Shown here in pieces: positions 8,251 to 16,688 of a DNA stretch of 56,197 bases. The stretch spans positions 1-56,197 of the forward strand of contig RDXV01000011.1 in the NCBI GenBank assembly GCA_004292695.1, written 5' to 3'. Origin of the DNA: Nostocales cyanobacterium (GTDB lineage Bacteria; Cyanobacteriota; Cyanobacteriia; Cyanobacteriales; Nostocaceae). A model generated the notes under the pieces. That model did not search any database and was not told the origin of the DNA. It worked only from the letters and a program-made list of their open reading frames with translations. Within the stretch, counting starts at the first letter, position 1, and each line of letters begins with the position of its first letter. The translations under genes and the position numbers were made by a program.

Positions 8251-9309
8251 TTAATCTCCTTTTAACTGTTCATCTAATCTTTTTAATCGTGGTATTATCC
8301 ATCTATCATACCAATAATTAATTAACTCATCTTTGTGAAAATTTTTCCACTGAGGTATATTTGATTCTCCTAAAAGATAATCTTGCCAATTTTCTGCTAA
8401 TGGACAACTATAATATCCTCTTTGCCAACCAATGCTTAACATATCTTCTGGAAAGCCTAATTCTCTGAGTCCTTTTTTTAAAACCCTCATTTTCCAATTT
8501 GGTCCTTGACCAAATTTATAAGTATTGAAAAAATCTTCAGAAACAACTTGTTTAATTAATTCCCAACTTCCATTAGCTGTTATATGTAAATGACTTTGAC
8601 CTTTTGTATAACCTACAAATTTCCAATTCATTAAGCGATTATATATAGCTGACTTACCAAAAGCTCCTAAAGTATCTATGTATACAAGATGTGCTTGTTT
8701 ATTTTCTCCAGAAATTAGAGACACTTTATGATCATATTTATTATGAAAAGCTTGTCTAACCTCTGGAAACATCAAGCATAAAGCAATTAATTTTCCACCA
8801 AGAATTAAGTTATAAGGCGGTACTGCTCCTAAAATATAAGCAGTCATGCAATTATATAGTCTTTGTAACTTTTGTTCTTTTGTCCAAGTAATATAGTTAT
8901 CTCTTATACCTAAACCAATTATGGGATCACTTAAACCAAAAATTCCAATTAATTTATCATTGTTTTGATCAAATACTAAAAATCTCATCCTTCTACCATA
9001 GCCAGTAGTAACAGGAATTGACCAAAAAGTTGTAGCGTAAGTCCATAATTCCCTTTGTTTTGTATTTTTAACAATTTCTAGGTAAGGATTAATTTTGAGA
9101 ATATCTACATCTTCAGGTTTAGCTAAATAATCTTTGAATTTATATTCATATTTTAATCCTCCTAAATTAGTATGTTGAGCTAATTGATTTTGCATTGATT
9201 TTAAGTCAGTAACAATTAGCTTTTCTAAGTTTGAATCCCAGTCAACACCATACTCTTTTAATTTTTGTAATAGTTCTGTTCTGATTGTATTCAATTGGTC
9301 AGGCTTCAT
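8251..9309 (-). CDS. DUF4338 protein, Druantia DruA-like
   Basis: This 352-residue protein resembles DUF4338, the family of the Druantia antiphage protein DruA. The features used are FGLSDPIIGLGIRDNYI (residues about 124-140) and LGAVPPYNLILGGKLIAL (about 160-177), plus a C-terminal basic tail. The molecular activity of the family is not established. The start lies 2 bp after the herA stop codon, so translation is probably coupled. As third gene after nurA and herA it may act as the specificity or effector part of a DNA-processing system. None of the large Druantia helicase (DruE) or the other dru genes is nearby. Confidence 0.75.
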   Translation of the reverse strand: MKPDQLNTIRTELLQKLKEYGVDWDSNLEKLIVTDLKSMQNQLAQHTNLGGLKYEYKFKDYLAKPEDVDILKINPYLEIVKNTKQRELWTYATTFWSIPVTTGYGRRMRFLVFDQNNDKLIGIFGLSDPIIGLGIRDNYITWTKEQKLQRLYNCMTAYILGAVPPYNLILGGKLIALCLMFPEVRQAFHNKYDHKVSLISGENKQAHLVYIDTLGAFGKSAIYNRLMNWKFVGYTKGQSHLHITANGSWELIKQVVSEDFFNTYKFGQGPNWKMRVLKKGLRELGFPEDMLSIGWQRGYYSCPLAENWQDYLLGESNIPQWKNFHKDELINYWYDRWIIPRLKRLDEQLKGD

Positions 9310-9311
9310 GT

Positions 9312-11105
9312 TTATAGTGTATTTTGATTTAATATATTACCTTGGGATTGTTCTACTAATTTGTTTGCTTCTTTAAATTGGTTAAACTCAGTGAACATTT
9401 GAATAAATAATGGTGAACCTGTAAAAGATAAAGGAGAAATAGGACCGAGAAACATAAAAGGATATTGTTTATTACTTTGAGGATCAACAAATGATTTATA
9501 TAAGCTCAATGCTTGTTTGTCACTGACTAATTCCTCAATTTGCCTATATTCACTACCAGAATTTAAACCATACCCAAAAGCATAAAGTCTAAGCTGTTGG
9601 ATAATTTCTTTATGCAAAGATGCTATAGTTTGAGTGATAAACATATAGCCTAAACCATATTTTCTGGTTGTTCTAACTCCTTTAATAAAGCTACTTGTTA
9701 ATTCTGAAATTTCACTATTATCATTGTTTCCAGAGGAAGTTTTCACAAATAAATGAGCTTCATCCAAACAAATTAAACAATTTAACTTTTCATCTTTATC
9801 AAAAGCTTTTTCTCCAGCTACTTTCAAAGTGCTACTAATTTCTCTTAAAATCAATGCTTTAATTTCTTCATTATCAGCAAAAGTTGTGCCTTCTCCTTTA
9901 ATATCTAAAAATACAATAGGTTTAGGTTTATCTGTAGCAGCTTTTTCTACAATATGCCAAAGAGAAGTTCGTTGATGATTTTTACTATCATTCTTTAGAA
10001 ATAAATCTAATACAGGTTGCCAAATTTCTTCTACTATTTTAAATTCCGTTGGCTCGTTCATTATTGCATCAAGTGTATTTTCAACTCGCTCTCTTTCTTT
10101 TTGACCTCCGTAAATTCTGCCTAAAGCATTACTATCATTTCTTAATGATGTTAATGTTCTTATCAATAAGTCACCAGGAGAATTTTCTAATTTTATTTTT
10201 AATTGAGATAATAGATTGTTTATAATTATTTTTAGTGCTTCAGCCGCATCTTCTTGGTTACTGGGAGCTTTAATTCCCATATTTTTGTAAAAATCTGTTT
10301 TCAGTAATAAAGATGTAAATAGCTTTACAGAATTTTGTTGTGTACCTAATCTTATTTGATCTGTTAAACGATATACTTTAACTTCTCTACCCATTTTTCT
10401 TAAAGATTCATGCAATTTAAAAGGTAAATCTGTATCACTTGCAAACTGATTTTGAGGATCAATAAAGATTATACCCATATTTTTATGTCTAGCATATCCT
10501 AATAACATATAAGCCGCTAAACCAGATTTCCCTGATCCACTTTTCCCAAAAACACCAATATGATAGGCTTCACCTGCACCTCCTTCTCCTCTATCAAAAT
10601 GTTTTAACCAAAGAGGCATTTTTACATCAGTGGCATAAGCATGACCTAAATAAATAATTTGATTTTTGTAATGTTCTAAAAGTTTATCTAAAATCTCATC
10701 TCGAACTGAAAAAATAGGAGTACCTGTTGCTGGAGAAGTTCCTAATGTTCCTTCGCTAATTTTGCCATCTGGTGCAATACTAAAACAAGCTTGTACATTC
10801 AACTTAGCTGTTCTTACATCAGCTTTTTCACTTAAATGAGGAAGTCTACCTTGACGCTTAATAATACCTCTAAAGGTTAAATCTTCATGCCAGCGATTTT
10901 TTGTTTCTATTTCGCTAATTTGTCCAATAACAACTAAATGTTCTTGTTCTTGTGGTTGAATAAGACATACTAATTGTCCTAAATTTCTCTTTTTTTCGCT
11001 TTTTTGATTAATGTCAATAATAATTTCTGTGGTGTTGCTGGGTGAACCAACGCTACCGATATTAAATTCATCTGATTGGTTATTGAGTAAATCCAGTAAA
11101 TCCAT
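9312..11105 (-). CDS. herA: HerA-type DNA-translocating ATPase
   Basis: A 597-residue HerA/FtsK-superfamily ATPase. The N-terminal ~140 residues look like the HAS-barrel. Walker A is GKSGSGKS at residues 187-194, followed by IIFIDPQNQF. Walker B is LICLDEAH at 443-450 with Asp447/Glu448. The GVRTTRKYGLGYMFITQ region (475-491) is the sensor/arginine-finger part typical of HerA. In archaea HerA forms a hexameric translocase that works with the NurA nuclease to resect DNA ends. Bacterial HerA proteins are often antiphage components. An AGGAGA ribosome site lies about 5 bp before the ATG, and the gene starts 19 bp after nurA. Confidence 0.92.
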   Translation of the reverse strand: MDLLDLLNNQSDEFNIGSVGSPSNTTEIIIDINQKSEKKRNLGQLVCLIQPQEQEHLVVIGQISEIETKNRWHEDLTFRGIIKRQGRLPHLSEKADVRTAKLNVQACFSIAPDGKISEGTLGTSPATGTPIFSVRDEILDKLLEHYKNQIIYLGHAYATDVKMPLWLKHFDRGEGGAGEAYHIGVFGKSGSGKSGLAAYMLLGYARHKNMGIIFIDPQNQFASDTDLPFKLHESLRKMGREVKVYRLTDQIRLGTQQNSVKLFTSLLLKTDFYKNMGIKAPSNQEDAAEALKIIINNLLSQLKIKLENSPGDLLIRTLTSLRNDSNALGRIYGGQKERERVENTLDAIMNEPTEFKIVEEIWQPVLDLFLKNDSKNHQRTSLWHIVEKAATDKPKPIVFLDIKGEGTTFADNEEIKALILREISSTLKVAGEKAFDKDEKLNCLICLDEAHLFVKTSSGNNDNSEISELTSSFIKGVRTTRKYGLGYMFITQTIASLHKEIIQQLRLYAFGYGLNSGSEYRQIEELVSDKQALSLYKSFVDPQSNKQYPFMFLGPISPLSFTGSPLFIQMFTEFNQFKEANKLVEQSQGNILNQNTL

Positions 11106-11124
11106 AGTTTCTCCTAAGTATTAA

Positions 11125-12279
11125 TTAAGTCCTGTAAGATTGGGTAAGTAGCTGAAGAAAATCAGGGTTATCACTAAATTGATATTGTACCACTGCTCGT
11201 AGTGCTTCTAAACCTCCACTAATGCTTTTAGCCATCATATCAGCTAAATACTGGGGGTAAGGTTCTTTGATTTCAGTAGAAACAACTTGCTCTTTAACAG
11301 CTTTTAATACTTTAGCAAGCTCAATTTCTGTTTTAGCACAGTTTTCCTTGATTTCTATTCTATACGCAGGAGACCACTTATAAGGCTTATAGTAAGTAAA
11401 GTATACTTTTTGACTTTTAGGTAAAGCAATAGCTTTATTTAATTCATATTTGATATTATCTCTTTGTCCATCAAAATCGAATTTATTAGAAAGTGAAATA
11501 TTTAGAGAACTCCAAACCTCTTGTGTCTTAGGAGTTCGACCTACAGGTAAAGGTTTTGTAAACTCATCTGAGTTTAAAATTAATGTCATGATTGTTTTGT
11601 CATCAAGTTTTAAGTTAAAATTTTTCAGAACACTTAAACCAATATCTTGTGAAGAATCATATTTAACCATATAAACAACATTAGGATTTGTCATGGTTTT
11701 TTTGAGAGAATTAATAACATCAAATTTATTAATTATTTCCCATGTTGCTTGTTGAAAATGAGGTTCATCTAAAGTTGACATACTGGTTAAACTGTTAATT
11801 CCAATTACAGGTGTCTGATGAGAACCATCTGCAATTACTACATCATGTGGAGTGTTACTAATTACTAATAATTCTAAAGCTGTCATTGCGCCTCTAGTTA
11901 CTTTAGGATTACTTTCAGAACTATGAGGAAGTACATCTTGCCAATTTTTATATTGAACTGAACTCCATCTTCGTTTATCCTCTCTGACTAAACCTTCAAC
12001 ACCAACAGCAACAGCAATTAAAGTATCAGCACCGATAGATTTTTCAATAGCTTGTCCTCCATCAACTGCTGCTACAGAAGGACTTGGAGGATTTTCTAAA
12101 TCACCAACTCTACAAATTAAATCATTATCGTCTAATGTTTGATGTAATGTTTTTCTTTGTTGTTGCAATTCCTCAAACAGTGGTTTAATTTTATCTGCTA
12201 TTTTGGGCGCATCTTTTAAAATATCCTCCAGAAGTTCATCAGGAAGATTTGCATAACTGTCATTTTGGTTATTGCTCAT
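11125..12279 (-). CDS. nurA: NurA-domain nuclease
   Basis: A 384-residue NurA-family protein. SVAAVDGGQAIEK places the first catalytic Asp at residue 73, and DVVIADGSH the second at 151. MVKYDSSQD near 204-212 resembles the conserved Lys-containing segment of the RNase-H-like NurA core. NurA enzymes are Mn2+-dependent nucleases that act with HerA. Being first in a three-gene minus-strand operon with herA next is the expected pairing and supports the call. A promoter-like element lies just upstream. Confidence 0.88.
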   Translation of the reverse strand: MSNNQNDSYANLPDELLEDILKDAPKIADKIKPLFEELQQQRKTLHQTLDDNDLICRVGDLENPPSPSVAAVDGGQAIEKSIGADTLIAVAVGVEGLVREDKRRWSSVQYKNWQDVLPHSSESNPKVTRGAMTALELLVISNTPHDVVIADGSHQTPVIGINSLTSMSTLDEPHFQQATWEIINKFDVINSLKKTMTNPNVVYMVKYDSSQDIGLSVLKNFNLKLDDKTIMTLILNSDEFTKPLPVGRTPKTQEVWSSLNISLSNKFDFDGQRDNIKYELNKAIALPKSQKVYFTYYKPYKWSPAYRIEIKENCAKTEIELAKVLKAVKEQVVSTEIKEPYPQYLADMMAKSISGGLEALRAVVQYQFSDNPDFLQLLTQSYRT

Positions 12280-12298
12280 ATTTTGTCTTGTACAGGAA

Positions 12299-12327
12299 CT
12301 TATAATATCACTTTCATTAAATCACAA
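12299..12327 (-). promoter_or_regulatory. Candidate promoter of the nurA-herA-DUF4338 operon
   Basis: Read on the minus strand: TTGTGA (12322-12327), a 17-bp spacer, then TATAAG (12299-12304). Transcription would start about 12 bp before the nurA ATG, which gives a very short leader. Confidence 0.45.
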
Positions 12328-12577
12328 CGGGAATTAAATAATATAGAGAATTTACCTAAATTGTGTTACACTTATATTTCTGTAAATGAATAAACATTAA
12401 GAAAAATCACGTAATTGTTACTTTAATAAATTCTTCCAGTCATCTTCAGATGACTTTTGTTATGAGACTGGGAATTCATTCCCAGTCGGTTATGGGTGAT
12501 AAATTAATTGAAAAGCAACAACCCCATTTATTCCTGCTCAAAAAATCCCAAGAAATAATTAATTAACTAAGAATTAA
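12328..12577. other. Spacer between ycf37 and nurA with two hairpins
   Basis: No gene. It holds the perfect palindromes AGTCATCTTCAGATGACT (12437-12454, followed by TTTTG on the + strand) and GACTGGGAATTCATTCCCAGTC (12466-12487). Either could separate the nurA operon from ycf37 read-through, though neither has a strong T-run on the minus strand. Confidence 0.5.
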
Positions 12578-13102
12578 TTAAGCAGAAACCAATCTTCTTA
12601 ACGACTCCGCGCGACGTTTAGCGGTAGCATTATTAGGAGAAAACTTCAAAGCCTCCTCATACATTTGTAGCGCCTGAGCAGTTAATTTCTTTTTCTCGTA
12701 AGCATGACCAAGATTATTTAAAGCTACCACATAATCAGGTTTTAACTTCAATGCTTCCTTATACTGTCTAATTGCTAAGTCATATTGTTCCTGAGCAAAA
12801 TAAACATATCCCAAGCCATTATACACAGGAGCAATATCTTCTTCCCCTTCTTCTTCAGCAGCTTTCAGGGCTTTTTGAAATAAAGAAATTGCCTGGGTAA
12901 AAACCTTTTTCTCGGAATAAATACTCCCTAATTCGTAATATTCTTGTACCGTTCCTTTCTCTTGTGTTAACTTATTTTTTAACCGAGAAAGAGAACTTTC
13001 TAATTTACGAGTTTTGAAAATTTGACGCAAAACAGCTACACTTGCAAACAGTAGTAATACTACAAAAACGGAAAGATAGATTATTGCTAAGTTGTTATCC
13101 AT
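12578..13102 (-). CDS. ycf37: TPR protein Ycf37, photosystem I assembly/stability factor
   Basis: A 174-residue protein with one N-terminal membrane segment (residues about 6-28), a basic linker, and three tetratricopeptide repeats (roughly residues 54-88, 93-127 and 128-161; e.g. YELGSIYSEKKVFTQAISLF, ALNNLGHAYEKKKLTAQALQ). Size and layout match Ycf37 of cyanobacteria and plastids, which is thylakoid-bound and helps photosystem I accumulate. The alternative is another membrane-anchored TPR protein, but the N-terminus favours Ycf37. Confidence 0.8.
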   Translation of the reverse strand: MDNNLAIIYLSVFVVLLLFASVAVLRQIFKTRKLESSLSRLKNKLTQEKGTVQEYYELGSIYSEKKVFTQAISLFQKALKAAEEEGEEDIAPVYNGLGYVYFAQEQYDLAIRQYKEALKLKPDYVVALNNLGHAYEKKKLTAQALQMYEEALKFSPNNATAKRRAESLRRLVSA

Positions 13103-13169
13103 TGGCTACCATGACAAATATTAAATGTGCTTTCTCTCTCTATTTTGTCACTATTCCGAAATAATGAAT

Positions 13170-13310
13170 GATGAATTAGGAGATCAAGGAGATCGAGGAG
13201 ATCGAGGAGTCAGGAGATCGAGGAGTCAGGATATCAAGGAGTAATGATAAATAAGAATAAAAAACTAATTTTTCTCCCACTCACCCACTCACCCCCTCTC
13301 CCCCTCTTCC
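13170..13310. repeat. Imperfect tandem repeats (AGATCGAGG / AGTCAGG type)
   Basis: Interleaved copies of GGAGATCAAGGAGATCGAGG and GGAGTCAGGAGATCGAGG (about 13180-13245) and a CTCACCC-type run (about 13276-13300) fill the spacer between the binding-protein gene and ycf37. Confidence 0.8.
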
Positions 13311-13311
13311 A

Positions 13312-14100
13312 TCACTCTAGTCCCCAATATTTACAGCGTTCTTTCAACCATCCTGTAACAGTATAACGGGCGATCGCCTCATTCACATTTCTTCTCAAAT
13401 CATCATACTGTAACCCTTTAGGCATAGTCACTGATAATGGTTGCGTTGATAATTTTGTAGATAAGATTCGATATTCAGAATTTTCTTGCACCCATCCACT
13501 TAAAACGCTGATATCACCCGCAAAACCATCAACCTGGTTATTTTCTATCTGTTCCTTTCCCTGACTGTAAGAATTAACTCCAACTAAATCTGCATTAGGT
13601 ATAAAATATTTGATATAAGATATCGTACTAGAATGGTTCAAAACCCCTATTTTCCGTTGTTTTAAATCTTCAAAGTTTTTAATCTTAGTATTTTTTGTAA
13701 CTACCGCTGCCCCATCATAATAGTAAGGAACACTGAAACTAACAATTCGTGATCTTGATTCTGTGGCGGTAATTTGGGCGATCGCCAGATCAACTTGATG
13801 ATTAAAAACCGAGGGCAGGCGATCGCCATTTAACACAGGTTTAAACTTCACAGCATCCGCTTTACCCAACAAATCAGCGGCCAATTTCCTCGCTAAATCA
13901 ACCTCTAACCCTTGCAAACTACCATTTTCATCTCGAAAACCCAAAGGTCGCAAATTATCCTTAACCGCCACCGTTAAATAGCCACGCTTTTGAATTTCTG
14001 GCATGGTTGCAGCAAACGCAACCTGATTTAATTCCCCAAAACTAAGGGAAAACACTAATATCAACGTAGCCGATAATACTAGATTTAAGGCTTTCATCAT
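13312..14100 (-). CDS. Periplasmic amino-acid-type solute-binding protein (SBP family 3)
   Basis: A 262-residue extracellular binding protein. Residues 1-31 form a signal peptide ending AFA-A, followed by the SBP_bac_3 start (MPEIQKRGYLTVAVKDNLRPLGFRDENG, here given in part). LEVDLARKLAADL and the hinge FSVPYYYDGAAVV are typical of amino-acid ABC receptors. No permease or ATPase gene is adjacent, so it is an orphan receptor or serves a transporter elsewhere. The ligand cannot be read from the sequence. A polar amino acid is the usual case. Confidence 0.88.
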   Translation of the reverse strand: MMKALNLVLSATLILVFSLSFGELNQVAFAATMPEIQKRGYLTVAVKDNLRPLGFRDENGSLQGLEVDLARKLAADLLGKADAVKFKPVLNGDRLPSVFNHQVDLAIAQITATESRSRIVSFSVPYYYDGAAVVTKNTKIKNFEDLKQRKIGVLNHSSTISYIKYFIPNADLVGVNSYSQGKEQIENNQVDGFAGDISVLSGWVQENSEYRILSTKLSTQPLSVTMPKGLQYDDLRRNVNEAIARYTVTGWLKERCKYWGLE

Positions 14101-14175
14101 AGATATTTATGTTATGGCTGTAGCTATTCAGGATAGGACATTATGGAACATTGGCAGCTAATTAGATAAGGGGTT

Positions 14176-14338
14176 TTACCTCCTGCCTCCTGCCCTCTGC
14201 CTCCTGCCTTCCGCTATACAAGCTATCAGCTTTCAGCTATCAGCCATCAGCGTTGAATTGAAAATGTTCACATTTCATTTACTCAAACTAAAAATAGTCT
14301 AACCGCTGACTGCTGAATGCTGACCGCTGACTGCTAAT
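14176..14338. repeat. Tandem-repeat spacer downstream of rplT
   Basis: CCTCCTGCC copies (about 14179-14210), AGCTATCAGC/TTTCAGC copies (14218-14252), and GCTGACTGCTGA/ACCGCTGA copies (14301-14336). No gene. Confidence 0.8.
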
Positions 14339-14695
14339 CTAACCTTTAACAGAGTTAGCGAGTTCAGCCACTTTTGCAAAGCTATCAGGATCAAGAACTG
14401 CCAACTGTGCCAACATTTTGCGGTTTAGTTCCACATTAGCCTTTTTCAAGTTACCTATCAACTGGCTGTAGCTTAAACCTTGTTGTCTAGAAGCAGCATT
14501 GATCCGGGTGATCCACAGACGACGGAAATCGCGCTTTTTCTTTTTGCGATCGCGGTAAGCACTGCGGAGTGCCTTCATCACCTGTTGGTTAGCGGTTCTA
14601 AACAAAGTAGAGTGAGAACCACGAAAACCCTTAGCTAATTTGAGAATTTTATTGCGGCGTTTACGAGCGACATTACCGCGTTTTACACGAGTCAT
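14339..14695 (-). CDS. rplT: 50S ribosomal protein L20
   Basis: The 118-residue protein begins [20 protein letters not shown], the basic N-terminal extension of L20, and continues with [21 protein letters not shown]20 is a 23S rRNA-binding assembly protein and in many bacteria represses its own operon. It lies 21 bp after rpmI in the conserved rpmI-rplT order. infC is not in front of them here. Confidence 0.98.
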   Translation of the reverse strand: MTRVKRGNVARKRRNKILKLAKGFRGSHSTLFRTANQQVMKALRSAYRDRKKKKRDFRRLWITRINAASRQQGLSYSQLIGNLKKANVELNRKMLAQLAVLDPDSFAKVAELANSVKG

Positions 14696-14716
14696 CTTTT
14701 ACAGTACCTGAAGGAT

Positions 14717-14914
14717 TTACAAATAAGGAAGCATTAAGCGTACATTTTCTTCGTCACGCTCATGTACAACAGCCATTTTAGAAAGACTGCGTTTCTTAGC
14801 AGAAGACTTATGTTCTAATAAGTGGCTTTTGAAAGGTTTGCGGCGGACAATTTTACCGCTACCAGTAGCGCGGAATCTTTTTGCCGCAGCTTTACGAGTT
14901 TTGAGTTTAGGCAT
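14717..14914 (-). CDS. rpmI: 50S ribosomal protein L35
   Basis: A 65-residue basic protein beginning [20 protein letters not shown], typical of L35 along its whole length. It is first in the rpmI-rplT pair and is probably driven by the promoter just upstream. Confidence 0.98.
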   Translation of the reverse strand: MPKLKTRKAAAKRFRATGSGKIVRRKPFKSHLLEHKSSAKKRSLSKMAVVHERDEENVRLMLPYL

Positions 14915-14944
14915 AGGATGATTTTTGAATCAACACAATCCCTC

Positions 14945-14973
14945 ATTATATACTAAGAAACCGCGAATAAGGC
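14945..14973 (-). promoter_or_regulatory. Candidate rpmI-rplT promoter
   Basis: On the minus strand a perfect TATAAT (14945-14950) is preceded, after 17 bp, by a weak -35 (GCCTTA, 14968-14973). The start would be about 24 bp before the rpmI ATG, leaving no room for a long L20-responsive leader. Confidence 0.45.
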
Positions 14974-14994
14974 CAAACCTCAACACAAAAAACG

Positions 14995-15975
14995 TTATTT
15001 TCTCAATTTTTCCACCACCTTGGGATCGAGAACCAACCGAGAACCGGAACGATCTACATGATAAGTCCAAAATTCCCGCTGTACCTTAACTACCACTTCC
15101 CAACCCTGAATAGGATCATACTGTTGAGTGCAGATTTCACCAAAACCAAACACACAAGAATTACTAAAAGTTCTTTCTACAGTCCGCACAACAGTAATAC
15201 CCACAGTTTGTAACCGAGTACGTTCATAAGCGTCACTGAGAATTTTTTCAGTAATTCTTCTTGGTAATTCAGCACCTTGAACAGCTTTAATTTTTGGATC
15301 AAGAAGAATTTGTGAACCATTTTTATTAACATGATAAGTCCAAGATTCGGTTCTCACATTAACAACAACTTCCCAACCTTCTACGGGTTTATAGATTTTA
15401 TTACAAACCTCTCCGAATCTAAACTCACAAGAATTACCAAAGGTTTTTTGAGTAGAACGCAAAATAGTCACCGCTGATCTATTTAAACCCGCACGTTGAG
15501 CAGCATCATTTAAAACTCGATTAGAAATATTTACCGGCAGTCGAGAAACATCAGAAAAGCTAATTTGCGGATCAATAACAAATTCACCAGCTTGACTTGC
15601 GTGATAATTCCAAGATTGACCTTTCACTTTTACAACCACAACCCAACCCTGAACCGGTCTAAATTCCTCAGTACAAACCTCACCAAACTTAAACTTACAA
15701 AGATTACCAAAAGTAGTGGGAGTAACTTTAGAAATTCTCACATCTTGAACCTTTTCACCAGAACGTATAGCAGCATCCCTAATAATTTTTTGATCAAGAT
15801 TTCTCGGTAAAAGATTACGACTTTGAGCGATAATTGTTTCTACTGTTTCCGCAACAGCAACAGACCTATAATTATTATCAGTAAAATTTAAAGCACCACT
15901 CAAAACCCCGGTAATAGCGAGAGTAAACACAATTGACTTAGAAAGTTTGCTCTTATTTTGGAAAAATGACAACAT
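14995..15975 (-). CDS. Exported protein with three Cys-containing repeats, function unknown
   Basis: A 326-residue protein with a hydrophobic N-terminal segment (residues about 13-30) that looks like a signal peptide or anchor. After residue 50 there are three consecutive repeats of about 85-90 residues. Each has an R-L-x-x-x-I-x-x-D-A start, the core F(G/S)NxCxFxFGE(V/I)C with two cysteines, then PxxGWEVVVxVxxxxWTYH and a LDP end. The paired cysteines suggest a disulphide in each repeat in the periplasm. The WTYH-LDP part resembles small Gly/Tyr-rich secreted domains, but I recognise no named family. The genomic neighbours give no clue. Confidence 0.75.
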   Translation of the reverse strand: MLSFFQNKSKLSKSIVFTLAITGVLSGALNFTDNNYRSVAVAETVETIIAQSRNLLPRNLDQKIIRDAAIRSGEKVQDVRISKVTPTTFGNLCKFKFGEVCTEEFRPVQGWVVVVKVKGQSWNYHASQAGEFVIDPQISFSDVSRLPVNISNRVLNDAAQRAGLNRSAVTILRSTQKTFGNSCEFRFGEVCNKIYKPVEGWEVVVNVRTESWTYHVNKNGSQILLDPKIKAVQGAELPRRITEKILSDAYERTRLQTVGITVVRTVERTFSNSCVFGFGEICTQQYDPIQGWEVVVKVQREFWTYHVDRSGSRLVLDPKVVEKLRK

Positions 15976-16081
15976 AAATTACTAATTCCTAACTTTGGTA
16001 AAATACACAAATCTGTTAAACCTATTTACGATATTTTTACTAATTTTGTTCCCTCTCTACCAGATAACACACCCGTTCGTA

Positions 16082-16132
16082 GTTAGGACTTTAGTCCTAA
16101 ATTAATTTAAGGGCTGAAGCCCTTACTACAAT
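16082..16132. repeat. Twin palindromic repeat
   Basis: TTAGGACTTTAGTCCTAA and AAGGGCTGAAGCCCTT are adjacent palindromes separated by about 10 bp. The pair is a REP-like element seen in many cyanobacterial genomes. It lies between two unknown genes. Confidence 0.8.
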
Positions 16133-16189
16133 ACCTAATTTTGTCATTATTGAATTAGCACCGTGAGTAAATTAACATCAATCTCATTT

Positions 16190-16627
16190 TTATTGATCCT
16201 TATTTTGACAATTTCTCCTAGTATCATCAGGATATAAAAAGCAATAATCCTGATCCACTTTATCTATAATTGACTTGTATTCATTCAGTAAGTTTTGGGT
16301 TTCTTCATGCAGGATGGTTGTTCTATTTAACAGATTTTCACATTGATTAATTTGAGATTTTTTATTATTTAGACACTCTTTAATTTGCAGGTTAACTTGA
16401 TCAATTTCATCTTGTTTTTGTTCAATACCTATACTCAGTTTATCAGCCTTTGCCAAGGAATCATCTAATCTTTCTTCAGCCTGTTTTCTTTGTCTATCTA
16501 AAGAGATATCCTTGTAAATCATATAAATATTGCTAGGAATAGAAATGATCACTAATGTCATCAACACCCAAGTTAAATAAGGATCATATTTTTGGGAAAG
16601 AGATTTTAGCCAAGATTGGATTTTCAT
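16190..16627 (-). CDS. Membrane-anchored coiled-coil protein, unknown
   Basis: A 145-residue protein with one transmembrane helix (about 17-38, LTWVLMTLVIISIPSNIYMI) followed by a long charged helix (about 45-130) with heptad character (QAEERLDDSLAKADKLSIGI, EQKQDEIDQVNLQIKECLNN). Four cysteines occur in the C-terminal half. No family is recognised. It is about 60 bp downstream of the helicase gene on the same strand, which may be chance. Confidence 0.6.
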   Translation of the reverse strand: MKIQSWLKSLSQKYDPYLTWVLMTLVIISIPSNIYMIYKDISLDRQRKQAEERLDDSLAKADKLSIGIEQKQDEIDQVNLQIKECLNNKKSQINQCENLLNRTTILHEETQNLLNEYKSIIDKVDQDYCFLYPDDTRRNCQNKDQ

Positions 16628-16688
16628 AAATTATCCAAATAACTATAGACAAAAGCAAATGAATTTTACTCACCCTTAAACATACACC

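Noticed and set aside
8251-9309. Calling the locus a Druantia system.
   Set aside because: Only a DruA-like protein is present. The defining large helicase DruE and the other dru genes are absent, and NurA-HerA are not Druantia parts.
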